From NCBI RefSeq assembly GCF_022410515.1, contig NZ_JACSDI010000007.1:102773-166772 (forward strand): DNA of 64,000 nt. The letters are read 5' to 3'. Below, in pieces: positions 48,885 to 58,700 of the stretch. The notes under the pieces are model-generated. The model did not search any database, was not told the DNA's origin, and saw only the letters and a program-made list of their open reading frames with translations. The stretch is from Shewanella cutis (GTDB lineage Bacteria; Pseudomonadota; Gammaproteobacteria; Enterobacterales; Shewanellaceae). The first letter of the stretch is position 1. Every line of letters begins with the position of its first letter. The position numbers were made by a program, and so were the translations under genes.

Positions 48885-49834
48885 GCGGATTAAGTGTTGA
48901 CGCTAAAGCTTATGGTAAATTTAAATTAATTGTAACTCATTCTGATGGTAGAAAAGAAGAATCATCTGAATTCTCAAATCTATTACTTAACAATGCTTTT
49001 AGTAATACTTCAGCTACCGAATTTACTTATTGCGGAGTTGGGACAGGCACTACCGAGCCTACTGTTACAGATACAGCATTAGTTAATAGAATTGGTCCTA
49101 TTTCAAGCAGTGCAAATGGAAGTTCATCAGAAATACCAACAACGTGGAGTGGCTCAGTAGCTACCGTCGGTAGAAAGATGGTTTACTCTTTTGCTTTGGG
49201 TGCTGTAGTTGGGAATATATCAGAAATAGCGATTTACAACTCTAACGCCACATTGTCCACAATACTTGTTCGAACATTAGTAAAAGACACCAATGGAAAC
49301 CCAACCTCCATAACGCTAACAGCGTCGGATCAATTAAGTGTTGAATATAGTTTTTTTGTTGAAATTGAAACAAGACAGCCAGCTCAAACTTTAACTATAG
49401 GCGGCGTTAATTACCAAGCAAGCGTTATTGTTGGATACCCAGAATCATACGCATCTAGCAGCACAAAAGAAGCATCTATAATACCTACTAGATACCCTTA
49501 CGCAAACACACCCACTAACGGATTCTTTTTTAAAGAAGTAATGACAATTCCACCAACTGGAACAGCTGCAAGGCTAGATACTGGCACAGGAAATAGGGTG
49601 AATCTAACAGCCAGTTCAACAACTGACAGAAGTGTAGCCGGAGTAATCAAAGAGACTATTTCATGTACAATACCAACAACGACGCAATTACCGAATGGAG
49701 CAAGCATAGGTTTTTGCATAATATATACATCTGCTAACGTTGCTAATATAGCGATAGCATTTGATCCGCCGCTACCAAAAAATAATACAGTTGGATACAC
49801 AGTATCACTATCATTCTCAATCTCCAGAAAATAG
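48881..49834 (+). CDS. AT-rich putative tail fibre protein
   Basis: 317 residues from the ATG at 48881. The region KFKLIVTHSDGRKEESSEFS then YCGVGTGTTEPTVTDTALVN resembles the phage tail-fibre/baseplate collar type in which a short conserved head carries a receptor-binding beta-rich tail. Composition is markedly AT-rich, like the end of the previous gene, pointing to exchange of the receptor-binding module. Host target unknown. Confidence 0.6.
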   Translation: MSGLSVDAKAYGKFKLIVTHSDGRKEESSEFSNLLLNNAFSNTSATEFTYCGVGTGTTEPTVTDTALVNRIGPISSSANGSSSEIPTTWSGSVATVGRKMVYSFALGAVVGNISEIAIYNSNATLSTILVRTLVKDTNGNPTSITLTASDQLSVEYSFFVEIETRQPAQTLTIGGVNYQASVIVGYPESYASSSTKEASIIPTRYPYANTPTNGFFFKEVMTIPPTGTAARLDTGTGNRVNLTASSTTDRSVAGVIKETISCTIPTTTQLPNGASIGFCIIYTSANVANIAIAFDPPLPKNNTVGYTVSLSFSISRK

Positions 49835-49842
49835 GAGTTTAT

Positions 49843-51201
49843 ATGATTCCTGAAACTGGATGGAGTGATGATAAGCAACTTAACGCGTTCGCCACTTACG
49901 GCATAACCAAGCCGCAATATACCTCAGATAATCCATTCGAGCTTGAGTTAGGGCCTGAACAATTAAATGCCAGTGGCGGCAATATTAAGGCTGCATGGTG
50001 GCTGTTTGAATATACAGGCAGCGAAGTTACCGCCAGCAAACATAATGGCGCCGTATTTGAACCAGCAACATCCGTTTTTTTAGTTGATAACATTAAGAGA
50101 TTGGCTGCTACATTTGACCAGCTTGGTCGGCCTATGGTGTTTTTTGAAACACTGGATAATAAGTTAAAGTTATATTGGTTTAATCCGGTATTAGTTCAAA
50201 ATATTATTACTGAGTTTGGCGACGGCAATTATCCTTATGCAACATTTGATATTCGTTGGGATACGTCTAATTCGCGCAGCGATGTAATGCTGTTCTATAT
50301 GCGCTCTGGTGCGATTTTTTACCGGATGCAGCGGGATAGGTATTCGATTGAATACGCAACGCCCGTGACAGCGGACGCTGTACTTGTAAAGCAAGCTGAT
50401 ATGGCAGTAGATTACCGCTTGCAACTGCTTTACCGCTATCGAGATAAAACATACAACCCAAGCGAACCGATACCGCCTATTGTACTGCCAACTAACGGGC
50501 ATTTTGCTTATCTGCTCACTGGTTATCAAAGCGCGATAGAGATTGAGCAAGCTGATGCGATTAGCGCCAATCAAGCGTTTAGCATTGCCTTTACGCTTGA
50601 TAATGTTGACGCCATCAACAGCAAATCAACCCTGTTTAGCTATGGCAATAAACTGCAAATGGCTAAGGTTTCACTGTGCTTTAGCGGAACGCAGCGCGAC
50701 ATTGTGGAGCTGAATTACTTTGGCTATGTGTTTCAGCGTAAAATTGCATTTGGCCTGCAGGATGGTGACTGGCTTATTGAGTTTTACCGGTTAACAGGCA
50801 GTGGTACAAACGATTCGATGCGCATTAGCTGCAAACCCAAAGGCAGTGATATTTATCAGGTTTACCACATTGATGGCGCAATAAAACCGACCAATACCGC
50901 TAAAGGCGAGGTGCTGCGCATAGGTAGTAGGCCAAGTTACGGCGAGCGCGTTTACAATGTGCCTGGCGATACTGGCTCGGGTTTTGCGCCTGATAGTGAA
51001 TACGCCTTTGGTCTGCGCGGCGTGATAAGCAATATCGAGCTACATACAGCGATAGCAGGCGCGCCAGTGATAAAGCTACCCATGGTAAAAGCGCAGAACG
51101 AGGCGCAAATCTTGCTTGATGCTGCTGGCTTGCCGCTAGCTTTACCCGCCGCGCGCATTAACGACTACAAGGCGGCAAACTGGCAGTTTATTACGCTATA
51201 A
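49843..51201 (+). CDS. Tail fibre-like protein with LamG/concanavalin-like domain
   Basis: 452 residues. The first part (about 1-200) repeats short strands (MVFFETLDNKLKLYWFNPVL); from about 215 the segment FAYLLTGYQSAIEIEQADAI to RPSYGERVY reads like a LamG/concanavalin-type lectin domain. Likely to bind surface glycan. Last gene before the second late promoter. Confidence 0.62.
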   Translation: MIPETGWSDDKQLNAFATYGITKPQYTSDNPFELELGPEQLNASGGNIKAAWWLFEYTGSEVTASKHNGAVFEPATSVFLVDNIKRLAATFDQLGRPMVFFETLDNKLKLYWFNPVLVQNIITEFGDGNYPYATFDIRWDTSNSRSDVMLFYMRSGAIFYRMQRDRYSIEYATPVTADAVLVKQADMAVDYRLQLLYRYRDKTYNPSEPIPPIVLPTNGHFAYLLTGYQSAIEIEQADAISANQAFSIAFTLDNVDAINSKSTLFSYGNKLQMAKVSLCFSGTQRDIVELNYFGYVFQRKIAFGLQDGDWLIEFYRLTGSGTNDSMRISCKPKGSDIYQVYHIDGAIKPTNTAKGEVLRIGSRPSYGERVYNVPGDTGSGFAPDSEYAFGLRGVISNIELHTAIAGAPVIKLPMVKAQNEAQILLDAAGLPLALPAARINDYKAANWQFITL

Positions 51202-51206
51202 ACACC

Positions 51207-51234
51207 TTGAATTAAAATCTAATGGGTATATGAT
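51207..51234 (+). promoter_or_regulatory. Late promoter, copy 2
   Basis: TTGAAT (51207-51212), 16 bp, TATGAT (51229-51234). 51224-51243 is identical to the 20 bp at the first late promoter. It is placed to drive the ejection-type genes separately from the capsid genes. A GCCAAA/TTTGGC hairpin follows at 51246. Confidence 0.68.
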
Positions 51235-51292
51235 TTTTCTATCGTGCCAAAGGTGTTTATTTGGCCTGCCCATCTGCTTTAAATCATCTCTA

Positions 51293-51308
51293 CTCACTTA
51301 ACTGATAA
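51293..51308 (+). repeat. Intergenic linker repeat CTCACTTAACTGATAA
   Basis: The same 16 bp are at 35465-35480 (plus strand) and 18726-18741 (minus strand), with a shorter 13-bp match at 19644-19656 (minus strand). Each lies at a gene junction. Confidence 0.75.
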
Positions 51309-51342
51309 CTTTTTAAATCTCATTCTTCGAGGTTCATTTGCC

Positions 51343-52797
51343 ATGCAACAAATTAAGCCAGTGCAGACGATTCAGCCTGTGGGCATTGGGCAACTGCCTG
51401 CGCCTGAAAAGCCACAAAACAAGCCCATCTATCCGATTAAACCAGAGCAGCCAATCAATAAGACGCTTCCCTATGAGGGGCAGAATGCGTCCATGATGGG
51501 CAACGTGGATAAAGCGGGATTTGGCTTTGATGGTAGCACTACTGGCGGGTTAATGGGCAAAGCGCAGCAGATGACTACGTCAAGCCAAAGTGCGCCAAGC
51601 CCATCGACTACAAACCAAGTGCCTGTAAATCAAGTCCCGCAAAAGCCCGGCACTCAACCAACAGGTGGACTCGAAAACTCGGCAACAACGCCGACTAATG
51701 CAACGGGCACACAGTCAATTGATAACAGCCAGTACGCCGTTACCGCACCAACGCCTGTGCAAAACACCTTCAAACCAAATGAATATAACAGCGTTGGCAC
51801 TAACGGCGTTACCAGCGATAAGCAATACCAGTACGATCCGCGCAAAGAATCATTGGTGCAAAACCAAATTACCGGCTTGCTCGACCCTAACAGCGACATT
51901 ATGCGCAAAGCGATTGCCAACGCGCAGGGTTACAACGCTGCCCGTGGTTTGCAGTCAAGCTCTATCGGTAACGAGGTGGCTTTATCGTCAATGATTGATA
52001 AGGCACTGCCCATTGCGCAGCAAGACGCACAGACATACAACCAAGCGCAAAGCCAGCAATGGCAAACACAGGCGCAGCAAGACCAGCTAAACCAAAAGAA
52101 TCAGCAAGACGCGGCAATGGCTGACAAGCAAGGCGCGATTAATAACCAACTGCAAAATAATCAAATGGGTTGGCAAACTGGCGAGAAGAACACCGATCGC
52201 CAATTCCAAGCGCAGCTTGAGGATTTAAAGTATAAGCAGCAATTGGGCACGCTCGATAAACAGCAGTCGTTACAGTTAGTACAGATGGAGCGCAGCGCGC
52301 AAATTCAAACTGAACGTGATGCTGTGCTGCAAAAGTACAGCGTCCAGCTTAACGAACTGCAAAATGACCAGCGTTGGAAGGAGCTTAACGCGCAGATTGA
52401 AGCCAACTTTAAATCACAGGCATTAGGCTTTGATCAGCAAACCAAGATGGAATACGGCAACGCCCAAAGCACTGCGATTAACGCAGCGATGCAAGCCATC
52501 GGTATGGCAATGTCAAACCCCAATATGACGGCAGAGCAGCAAAAAGCGGCAGTTTCTAACATCATGACCTCGTTACAAAACCAAGCCAGCATGTTGGCAG
52601 TTATTTATGGCGCAAGCGACGGCCAAATGCCGCCTAAACCAATCGTTACGCCTCCACCTGCTACCGGCAACACTGGCGGTACTGGGTCGACTGGCGGCAC
52701 GGGTGGGGGAGGTTCGACTGGTGGAGGTACTGGCGGTGGTTCATCTGGTGGCGGTGGAACGGGTAACGATGATCGCTATAACCAACAAATGAGATAA
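51343..52797 (+). CDS. Gln-rich ejection/internal virion protein
   Basis: 484 residues. N-terminal Pro/Gln-rich region, then IPNAQGYNAARGLQSSSIG-like helix near 190 and a long Gln-rich coiled coil (about 215-390), ending in a Gly/Thr/Ser-rich low-complexity tail (GGTGGGGSTGGGTGGGSS). This matches internal virion or tail-needle-associated proteins of podoviruses that are released into the host cell with the DNA. First gene after the second late promoter. Confidence 0.62.
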   Translation: MQQIKPVQTIQPVGIGQLPAPEKPQNKPIYPIKPEQPINKTLPYEGQNASMMGNVDKAGFGFDGSTTGGLMGKAQQMTTSSQSAPSPSTTNQVPVNQVPQKPGTQPTGGLENSATTPTNATGTQSIDNSQYAVTAPTPVQNTFKPNEYNSVGTNGVTSDKQYQYDPRKESLVQNQITGLLDPNSDIMRKAIANAQGYNAARGLQSSSIGNEVALSSMIDKALPIAQQDAQTYNQAQSQQWQTQAQQDQLNQKNQQDAAMADKQGAINNQLQNNQMGWQTGEKNTDRQFQAQLEDLKYKQQLGTLDKQQSLQLVQMERSAQIQTERDAVLQKYSVQLNELQNDQRWKELNAQIEANFKSQALGFDQQTKMEYGNAQSTAINAAMQAIGMAMSNPNMTAEQQKAAVSNIMTSLQNQASMLAVIYGASDGQMPPKPIVTPPPATGNTGGTGSTGGTGGGGSTGGGTGGGSSGGGGTGNDDRYNQQMR

Positions 52798-52799
52798 CC

Positions 52800-53246
52800 A
52801 TGATCCGCACTGCCACTCACGCCGACCTAAAACGAATCTTAGAAATCGGCAGAATTACCCTAGCCAAAGCGCCAAGTTATCCGGTTGAAATGGACGATAC
52901 CAAAACCAGCTATATGGTGCGCCGCTGCATTAGCGATAAAAGCATGGAGGCATTTGTTGCGGTAGTCGATGGCGAAGTCGTGGGCTTTTTGCTGGCAATG
53001 CAAGAGGAGCACTGGTTTAGCAAGGACTGTTACGCCACAGACTTAACCTTTTGTGTGCTACCAGAGCATGCAGATCAAGCCGTCTGGCTTCTGCGCCGCT
53101 TTATCCGCTGGGCTAAATCATTCCCCAAAGTGAAAAGCATTTTACTCGGTGTTAGCTCTGGCCTTGATGCTGACGGACGCATAGGTCAGTTATACGAAAA
53201 GCACGGGCTTAACTTAGTCGGCGGTTTTTACAATCGCATCCTTTAA
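52800..53246 (+). CDS. GNAT acetyltransferase within virion gene block
   Basis: 148 residues of the GNAT fold: IRTATHADLKRILEIGRITL, AFVAVVDGEVVGFLLAM and ATDLTFCVLPEH then IGQLYEKHGLNLVGGFYNR. It lies between ejection-type genes; similar genes are known in other podovirus tail regions. Substrate unknown; the protein could modify another virion protein or a host target. Confidence 0.75.
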   Translation: MIRTATHADLKRILEIGRITLAKAPSYPVEMDDTKTSYMVRRCISDKSMEAFVAVVDGEVVGFLLAMQEEHWFSKDCYATDLTFCVLPEHADQAVWLLRRFIRWAKSFPKVKSILLGVSSGLDADGRIGQLYEKHGLNLVGGFYNRIL

Positions 53247-53290
53247 CTAATCCATACATCTATTAATCAAATTATTTGATAGGAGGCAGT

Positions 53291-54259
53291 ATGAGCGCTG
53301 TCGGCAAAGCATTTAAAAAATTGCGTAAATTTGCCCATAAAATCACAGGGACTTTAGACCCTGTTTTCAAATGGGTTCACAAGAAAACCGCCAAAATCCG
53401 CGAAAAGATTGAGAAAAGCCCCATCTTTAAAGTTGTGGCCGCAGCCGTGCTTATCTACTTTGGAGGTGCGGCCCTTATTGGGGCCATGAGCGCAGGCGGC
53501 ACGGCGGCAGGCGGTATTGCTTCCGCTTGGGGTGGGGTGCAAGGCGCTGGCACGGCGCTAATGTCTGGCAACTTAGCTGGTGCTGGTTCTGCAATTGCAG
53601 GTGGTTGGACTGGGGCTGCTGGCGCAGCGGCTGGTGCTACTGCAGGCGCTACTGCCGGAGCCGCAAGCGGTGCAGCCACTAGTGCAACAACCGCAGCAAC
53701 AACCGCTGGTGTTGGTAGCGGTGTTGGCGCTGGCTCTGCTTCACAGATTGGTGCAGGCATTTGGGGCACTGGTGCAGGGGCAGGAGCCGCAACCGGAGCA
53801 GGTACGGCGGTTGGTTCTGGCGCCACGCTAGCGGCTGGACAAACGGCGCTGATCAATGCAACTGGTGTTGGTGCTGGCACGGCAGGCGTCACCGGTTCGG
53901 CTGTTGCGGGTGGAGCTGGCGCAGCAGCTGCAGCAGGCGCGGCAGGGGCCGCAACTGGAGGCGGCTTGCTTGGTGGCATGAGTGCTGGCCAAGCCATGTT
54001 ATTAGGCACTGGAATCCAAGCCGGAACGCAGCTTATTGGCGGTGCTATGCAGGGTAAGGCGGCTGAAAAAGAAGCCGAAGAAGCCCGCAAGCGCATGACT
54101 TACTGGGGCGTTGATGGCGAAGGCAATCAAACCGATTTAAATATCGGCGGCTTGATGGGTAAAGTGAATCTTGCCCCTATGGCTAGCATTGCACCCGCAG
54201 GCATTAAACCCGCTTGGCAACCGTCAACGCTAGACGACTTAACTAACTCGGTGGGCTGA
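53291..54259 (+). CDS. Gly/Ala-rich internal virion protein
   Basis: 322 residues from the ATG at 53291, with AGGAGG seven bases upstream. A basic N-terminus (KAFKKLRKFAHKITG) precedes a hydrophobic stretch (VVAAAVLIYFGGAALIGAM) and then a very long Gly/Ala region. This is the T7 gp14-like layout of an ejected protein able to span a membrane. The reading frames on the other strand here are composition artefacts. Confidence 0.68.
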   Translation: MSAVGKAFKKLRKFAHKITGTLDPVFKWVHKKTAKIREKIEKSPIFKVVAAAVLIYFGGAALIGAMSAGGTAAGGIASAWGGVQGAGTALMSGNLAGAGSAIAGGWTGAAGAAAGATAGATAGAASGAATSATTAATTAGVGSGVGAGSASQIGAGIWGTGAGAGAATGAGTAVGSGATLAAGQTALINATGVGAGTAGVTGSAVAGGAGAAAAAGAAGAATGGGLLGGMSAGQAMLLGTGIQAGTQLIGGAMQGKAAEKEAEEARKRMTYWGVDGEGNQTDLNIGGLMGKVNLAPMASIAPAGIKPAWQPSTLDDLTNSVG

Positions 54260-54262
54260 TTT

Positions 54263-54811
54263 ATGGCAAAGAGTATGGCTATGCAAGCTAAACCAATGAA
54301 TGCGCCTGACGACGGTGAAGATTTAACGCCAGAGGAAGAAAAGCAGCTAGCCGAGGCGATGAAGGTTGCCCAAGTGATTATTCACGGCGAAGGGCAAACG
54401 GGTGACCAAATCGCTGCGATGATCAAAGATGCCGAGGATATTGCAAAGGGCATTGGTAATGCTATCGCAACGGTGATCATAGCCGTGAGTAAGCAAATGG
54501 AATTTAGCGACGATATTAAGCTTATTTTTGCCATGGAAATCTTTTTTGAACTATCAGGATTGGCCGTTGAAGCTGGCGCGCTAGCAAACGATGAAATCAA
54601 TGATCAGTTTATTGATACCGCTATCAGCCAAGCTTATAGCGCTTATATCTCAACTAAAGAGGCCATGGGCGAGCTTGATGTTAACGAGCTAAAGCAGTCA
54701 GTTGAAGATGCAACTAAAGAAGGCGAAGCGTTGGGCATTGTGCCAAAGCAAGGTGCACAACCAGCAGCGCCTAAAGGGTTAATGCAACGTGCCGCGCAAG
54801 GGGGTATGTAA
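54263..54811 (+). CDS. Virion-region helical protein
   Basis: 182 residues, helical and acidic (PDDGEDLTPEEEKQLAEAMK). Contains an amphipathic central helix FAMEIFFELSGLAVEAGALA. Not recognised, but conserved in place between Gly/Ala-rich and charged coiled-coil proteins in ejection clusters. Confidence 0.58.
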   Translation: MAKSMAMQAKPMNAPDDGEDLTPEEEKQLAEAMKVAQVIIHGEGQTGDQIAAMIKDAEDIAKGIGNAIATVIIAVSKQMEFSDDIKLIFAMEIFFELSGLAVEAGALANDEINDQFIDTAISQAYSAYISTKEAMGELDVNELKQSVEDATKEGEALGIVPKQGAQPAAPKGLMQRAAQGGM

Positions 54812-55689
54812 TGTCTCTATTAGTTGGATTAGGCCAAGGCTTAATGGGCGCTGGTCAAGCGATTAGCCAAGGGCTTTATGCTTATGCCATGGCGATGCGT
54901 GACGATGAACGCGAACGGATGCGCGAAGCCAGCATGGAAAAGCGCTGGGCTAAAGAGGACGAGCGCATTGCAAAGCAAGATGCCCGTTATGAGCAGCAGC
55001 AAGCCAAGGAAGATCAACGCTACGCCGAGCGCAGCGCTAAAGAGGATGCTCGTTACCAAGACTCGGTAAAATTCCGCGAGCAAGATGCTAACCGCGCCAA
55101 CGCCCGCGAAGGTCGACAGGACGAAAAGCAATCAGCCGCCATGCTAGCCCAAGCCTTAGAGCGTCTTGACTCCATCAAGAACGATAAAGCTAAAGAAATT
55201 CAAGAAATGTTTGTTGACCCGATGACCAAGCAAGTCACTGACCAAGAAGCATACCGCGCAGCTATGGCAGATCTAAACAAAAGCTATCTGCAGGACGCTA
55301 GCAGGATGGTGCAGCAAAGCGGCATGAGTGAGGCTCAAGTCAATAAGTACGGCTTTAGCATGTATTTGCCGGAAGCCGAGCCTGAAACCAAAACCGTGAT
55401 CGAGCCGCAAATGTCTGCGCAACCAGCGCAACCAAGCTTTGATATTGGCGGTTGGGCTAATGGCGTGCGCCATCCACAAGCACAAGCACAAGCTAGTAGC
55501 GCAATGCCAAAGCAAGGCGAAACTAAGCGTGATATGGCAATGGACTTTTTATTGAACGACCGTGGCGAAATCACACGCAAGCCCGGGCTGTTATCGCCAG
55601 ATACTATCTCGCAGCAAAATGAATACCTAAAGCGGATGCGTGAAAACGGCATTCAATCCGCCTATGGCGCTTCAATGATGCCACGCTAA
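54811..55689 (+). CDS. Charged coiled-coil ejection-type protein
   Basis: 292 residues. A short Gly-rich hydrophobic N-terminus (LLVGLGQGLMGAGQAISQGL) then a long charged coiled coil (about 35-130, with repeated ARYEQQQAKEDQRYAERSAK-type units). Together with the three genes before it forms an ejection block. Terminator follows 21 bp later. Confidence 0.6.
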   Translation: MSLLVGLGQGLMGAGQAISQGLYAYAMAMRDDERERMREASMEKRWAKEDERIAKQDARYEQQQAKEDQRYAERSAKEDARYQDSVKFREQDANRANAREGRQDEKQSAAMLAQALERLDSIKNDKAKEIQEMFVDPMTKQVTDQEAYRAAMADLNKSYLQDASRMVQQSGMSEAQVNKYGFSMYLPEAEPETKTVIEPQMSAQPAQPSFDIGGWANGVRHPQAQAQASSAMPKQGETKRDMAMDFLLNDRGEITRKPGLLSPDTISQQNEYLKRMRENGIQSAYGASMMPR

Positions 55690-55709
55690 ACAATCAGCAA
55701 AACGTTATT

Positions 55710-55740
55710 AACCCGTCCATGTGACGGGTTTTCTTTTTTT
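55710..55740 (+). terminator. Intrinsic terminator before polyvalent gene
   Basis: AACCCGTC / GACGGGTT stem with loop CATGT and TTTTCTTTTTTT. It separates the ejection block from the 2246-residue gene, so reading into it needs antitermination or partial read-through. Confidence 0.82.
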
Positions 55741-55752
55741 GGAGTCTGAACA

Positions 55753-58700
55753 ATGTCGCTACTCGGCTTTGACCCTAACAAATACCGCACTACAACCACA
55801 GCGCAAACTAAACCACAAGAACAAGGCCGCTTTGGTGATGTGGTGGACTCATTTCAAGCGGGGGCCGCTTCTGGCTTAGGCGGTATCTTTGACTTTGTTG
55901 GGGCCGATGGTATTGCCAAGTCACTGTATGGCATTGCTGATAACCAATACAACCAAATGTCTAGCCGTGGTCAAGAGGCCATGGGCAAACAGATGTTTAC
56001 CGAAAACGCGCAAGGCGAAACCGAGTTAGGCGAGGGGATGACAGACCTTGATACGTGGTTGTTGCAAATCGCTAACGTCGCGGGGCAGTTTGTGCCTACC
56101 GCAGTGCCAGGCGCAGGCGCAGCAGGTTTAGCCACTAAAGCCCTAAGCCTTGGTTCTACTGGCGCAAAGGTCGCGCAAGCGGTAGGCATGGGCGCAACTG
56201 GCGGCAGTGCGGCGACTGGTCAAGCCATGGAGCAAGCGCGCCAAGAAGTGTTAAAGATGCCAGATCAAGTACTGGCAGATTCAGACCTGTTCAAGCAGAC
56301 CTTCCTAAATATTGATGCCCAATCACCCGATTTAGACGATGTAAGCAAGTGGAACCAAGCAAAGTCACAGCTTGCAGAGCAAGTTGCCAGCGAAGTCCGT
56401 AGCGACCCAAAAGCGCTACTAGCCAACTTTGCCGCCTCTGCCATTGGTGATCCGATTATTGGGCGCGCATTAACGGGCGTGCGCTTGGCAAAATCCGGCG
56501 CGTTTCGTAGTGCATTAGCGGGTGGTATTACCGAGGGCGCAACCGAAGCCACACAAGCTGGGGTGAGTCAATATGCAGTGGATAACGTGCTATCGCAAAT
56601 AGACCAACGTGATCCAATGGCTGGCGTTAAACTTGCCGCGCTTAACGAGGGTGTTATTGGCGCTGGCTTTGGTGCTGGCGCTGGAGCAGTTGGTGGCCTT
56701 GCTAATCGCAATCCTGCTAACCGTGAACCTGTTAACTCTCAACCCTCAAAGAATCCTGCCGCCGATCCTATTCGGGAAAGCAACCCAACCGTAGCCGGTG
56801 CTATGGATGCCGACGCACAGCAAGCCGCTGACCGCAAAGCTGATATGGACAGCATGGCGCAAACAAGCCAAGCGCAGCCATTACAGCAACCTAATTACGA
56901 TCAACCCACCGCTGCACGTCGTGCTGGCATGGGTGACACTATGCAGGCTGGCCGCTTTGGTGATGACGTTATCGCCAAAGACAATGCAATGAAGGGCCGC
57001 AGTTTTCCAACTGTGCCAGAACAGTTCAATAAGAGCCCACTAACGCAAGCAATGGATACCGTGCAGGGGCTTACCGATCAGCGCCGTGAAGGGGAATGGT
57101 TACCGCCAGAAGGTGAAGGCCGCAGCCCTGTTACTGGGCTATTATCGGCGCCATTTATCGACGGCGAAAACCTAAGCCGCCAGCGCACGCGCGACACGAT
57201 GGCCGCGCAGCCAACTAACCTTATTGGCCAGTCGGATACCATTTTTGCTAATGATGGCCGACCTATGCAGGCGGCGCAGCAATTTGCAGACAATACAGCG
57301 CGCCAAACCGCAGCACAGCCCAAGCAAATCGCCGACAAGGGAGTTATCTTTGCGCCTGATAACTTTTCATCTCAATCGCAGGGTATCAATGTCAAATCGA
57401 ACAACACGCCATTTGCCTCCGCTAAGGAGGCATTAATCAGCAAAGGCGCTCGTACCGCTAAGCGTGAAGGTGCAGAGATTGAATCGGTTAAGTTGGATAA
57501 TGGCTTTGGCTGGCGCGTAGTGCCTAAGGTTGAGCCAGAAACAATAGAGGGCATCAATAATGCGCCAATGGATACAACAAGCACAACAGGCGCAGGCAAT
57601 ATCGATGCAGGAAGCGCAGGAACTAGACCAGTTTCTGAGCTACAACGACCAAGCGCCGAGCAAGTTTCAGACAGTTCCGAAACACCTCGAGCCAACGGTG
57701 CAGAGGATATTCCTGTTAGAGCTGAGCAACAAACAACGCCTACTGCACTAACTAATGCTGAACCCGCACAAGACCTCGCAGGCGACAAGATAGATAACGA
57801 GTGGACCGCCTTTGCCACTGAAACGGGCACGCTGAATATTCCCCGTTCTGAAATGCCACAGATTAAGGCTGAACATCGCGGCGCTATGGTTAACTTTATG
57901 AAAGCCCGTGGCGTTGAGCATACTACCGAAGAAGTACCAGCCGACTCGCTTAAACCAACGCAGGCAGAGTTTTCACCCGCCAAAGTGAAAAAAGCCTTAG
58001 GTTTTGAAGGTGGCGACCGTTCAATTTTGGTATCGAGTGATAACCATGTGCTTGACGGCCATCACCAATGGCTGACCAAGCGCGAGAAGGGCGAGCAGAT
58101 TAAAGTGATCCGCCTGAATGCGCCGATTAAAGAGCTAATCACTCTTGCCCGTGAGTTCCCAAGTTCTGAAACGCAGGCTGGGGCAACACCAACCGTTGAG
58201 CAAGCCGATGCCAAAACAGCCGACACGCCTGCTATCCTGCGCACCTCTAAAACCAAGTGGGTACAAGCTGAGATTAAAAAGCAGGGCTTTAAAAAGGATT
58301 CACCAGGCTACAGCGATGCAGTAACCAAGCTCAACGACTCATACGAAACCGAAATTGATAAAGCCCTTTCCGAGTCATCCTTTGAAACTTACCAGCAATT
58401 TAACAGTGATACGCCAGAAAGCATCAACCGCATGGCCTATGCCGAACTGCGCAAAGAGTTTGGTTTGGATGCGCCGGAAGCAAACACAGAAAAAACAGTA
58501 ACTGAACAACCTAAGGCTACAGAAGCAACTAAAAAACTAAAAGCCAAAACAGAACCCAAAGCAGTAGATGATAGTGATCAGCTGTCATTCTTCGATAAAC
58601 CTAGTGGCGCTAAAGCCAGAGGCGCTAATCGTGGCGCGCGCTTATTCACTCAAGCCGAGGCGCAGCGTGCCGTTGATGATGTAATGAAGCGCTTATCCGG

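Noticed and set aside
53455..54096. 213-residue Ala/Pro-rich minus-strand frame
   Set aside because: Composition shadow of the Gly/Ala-rich virion gene on the plus strand.
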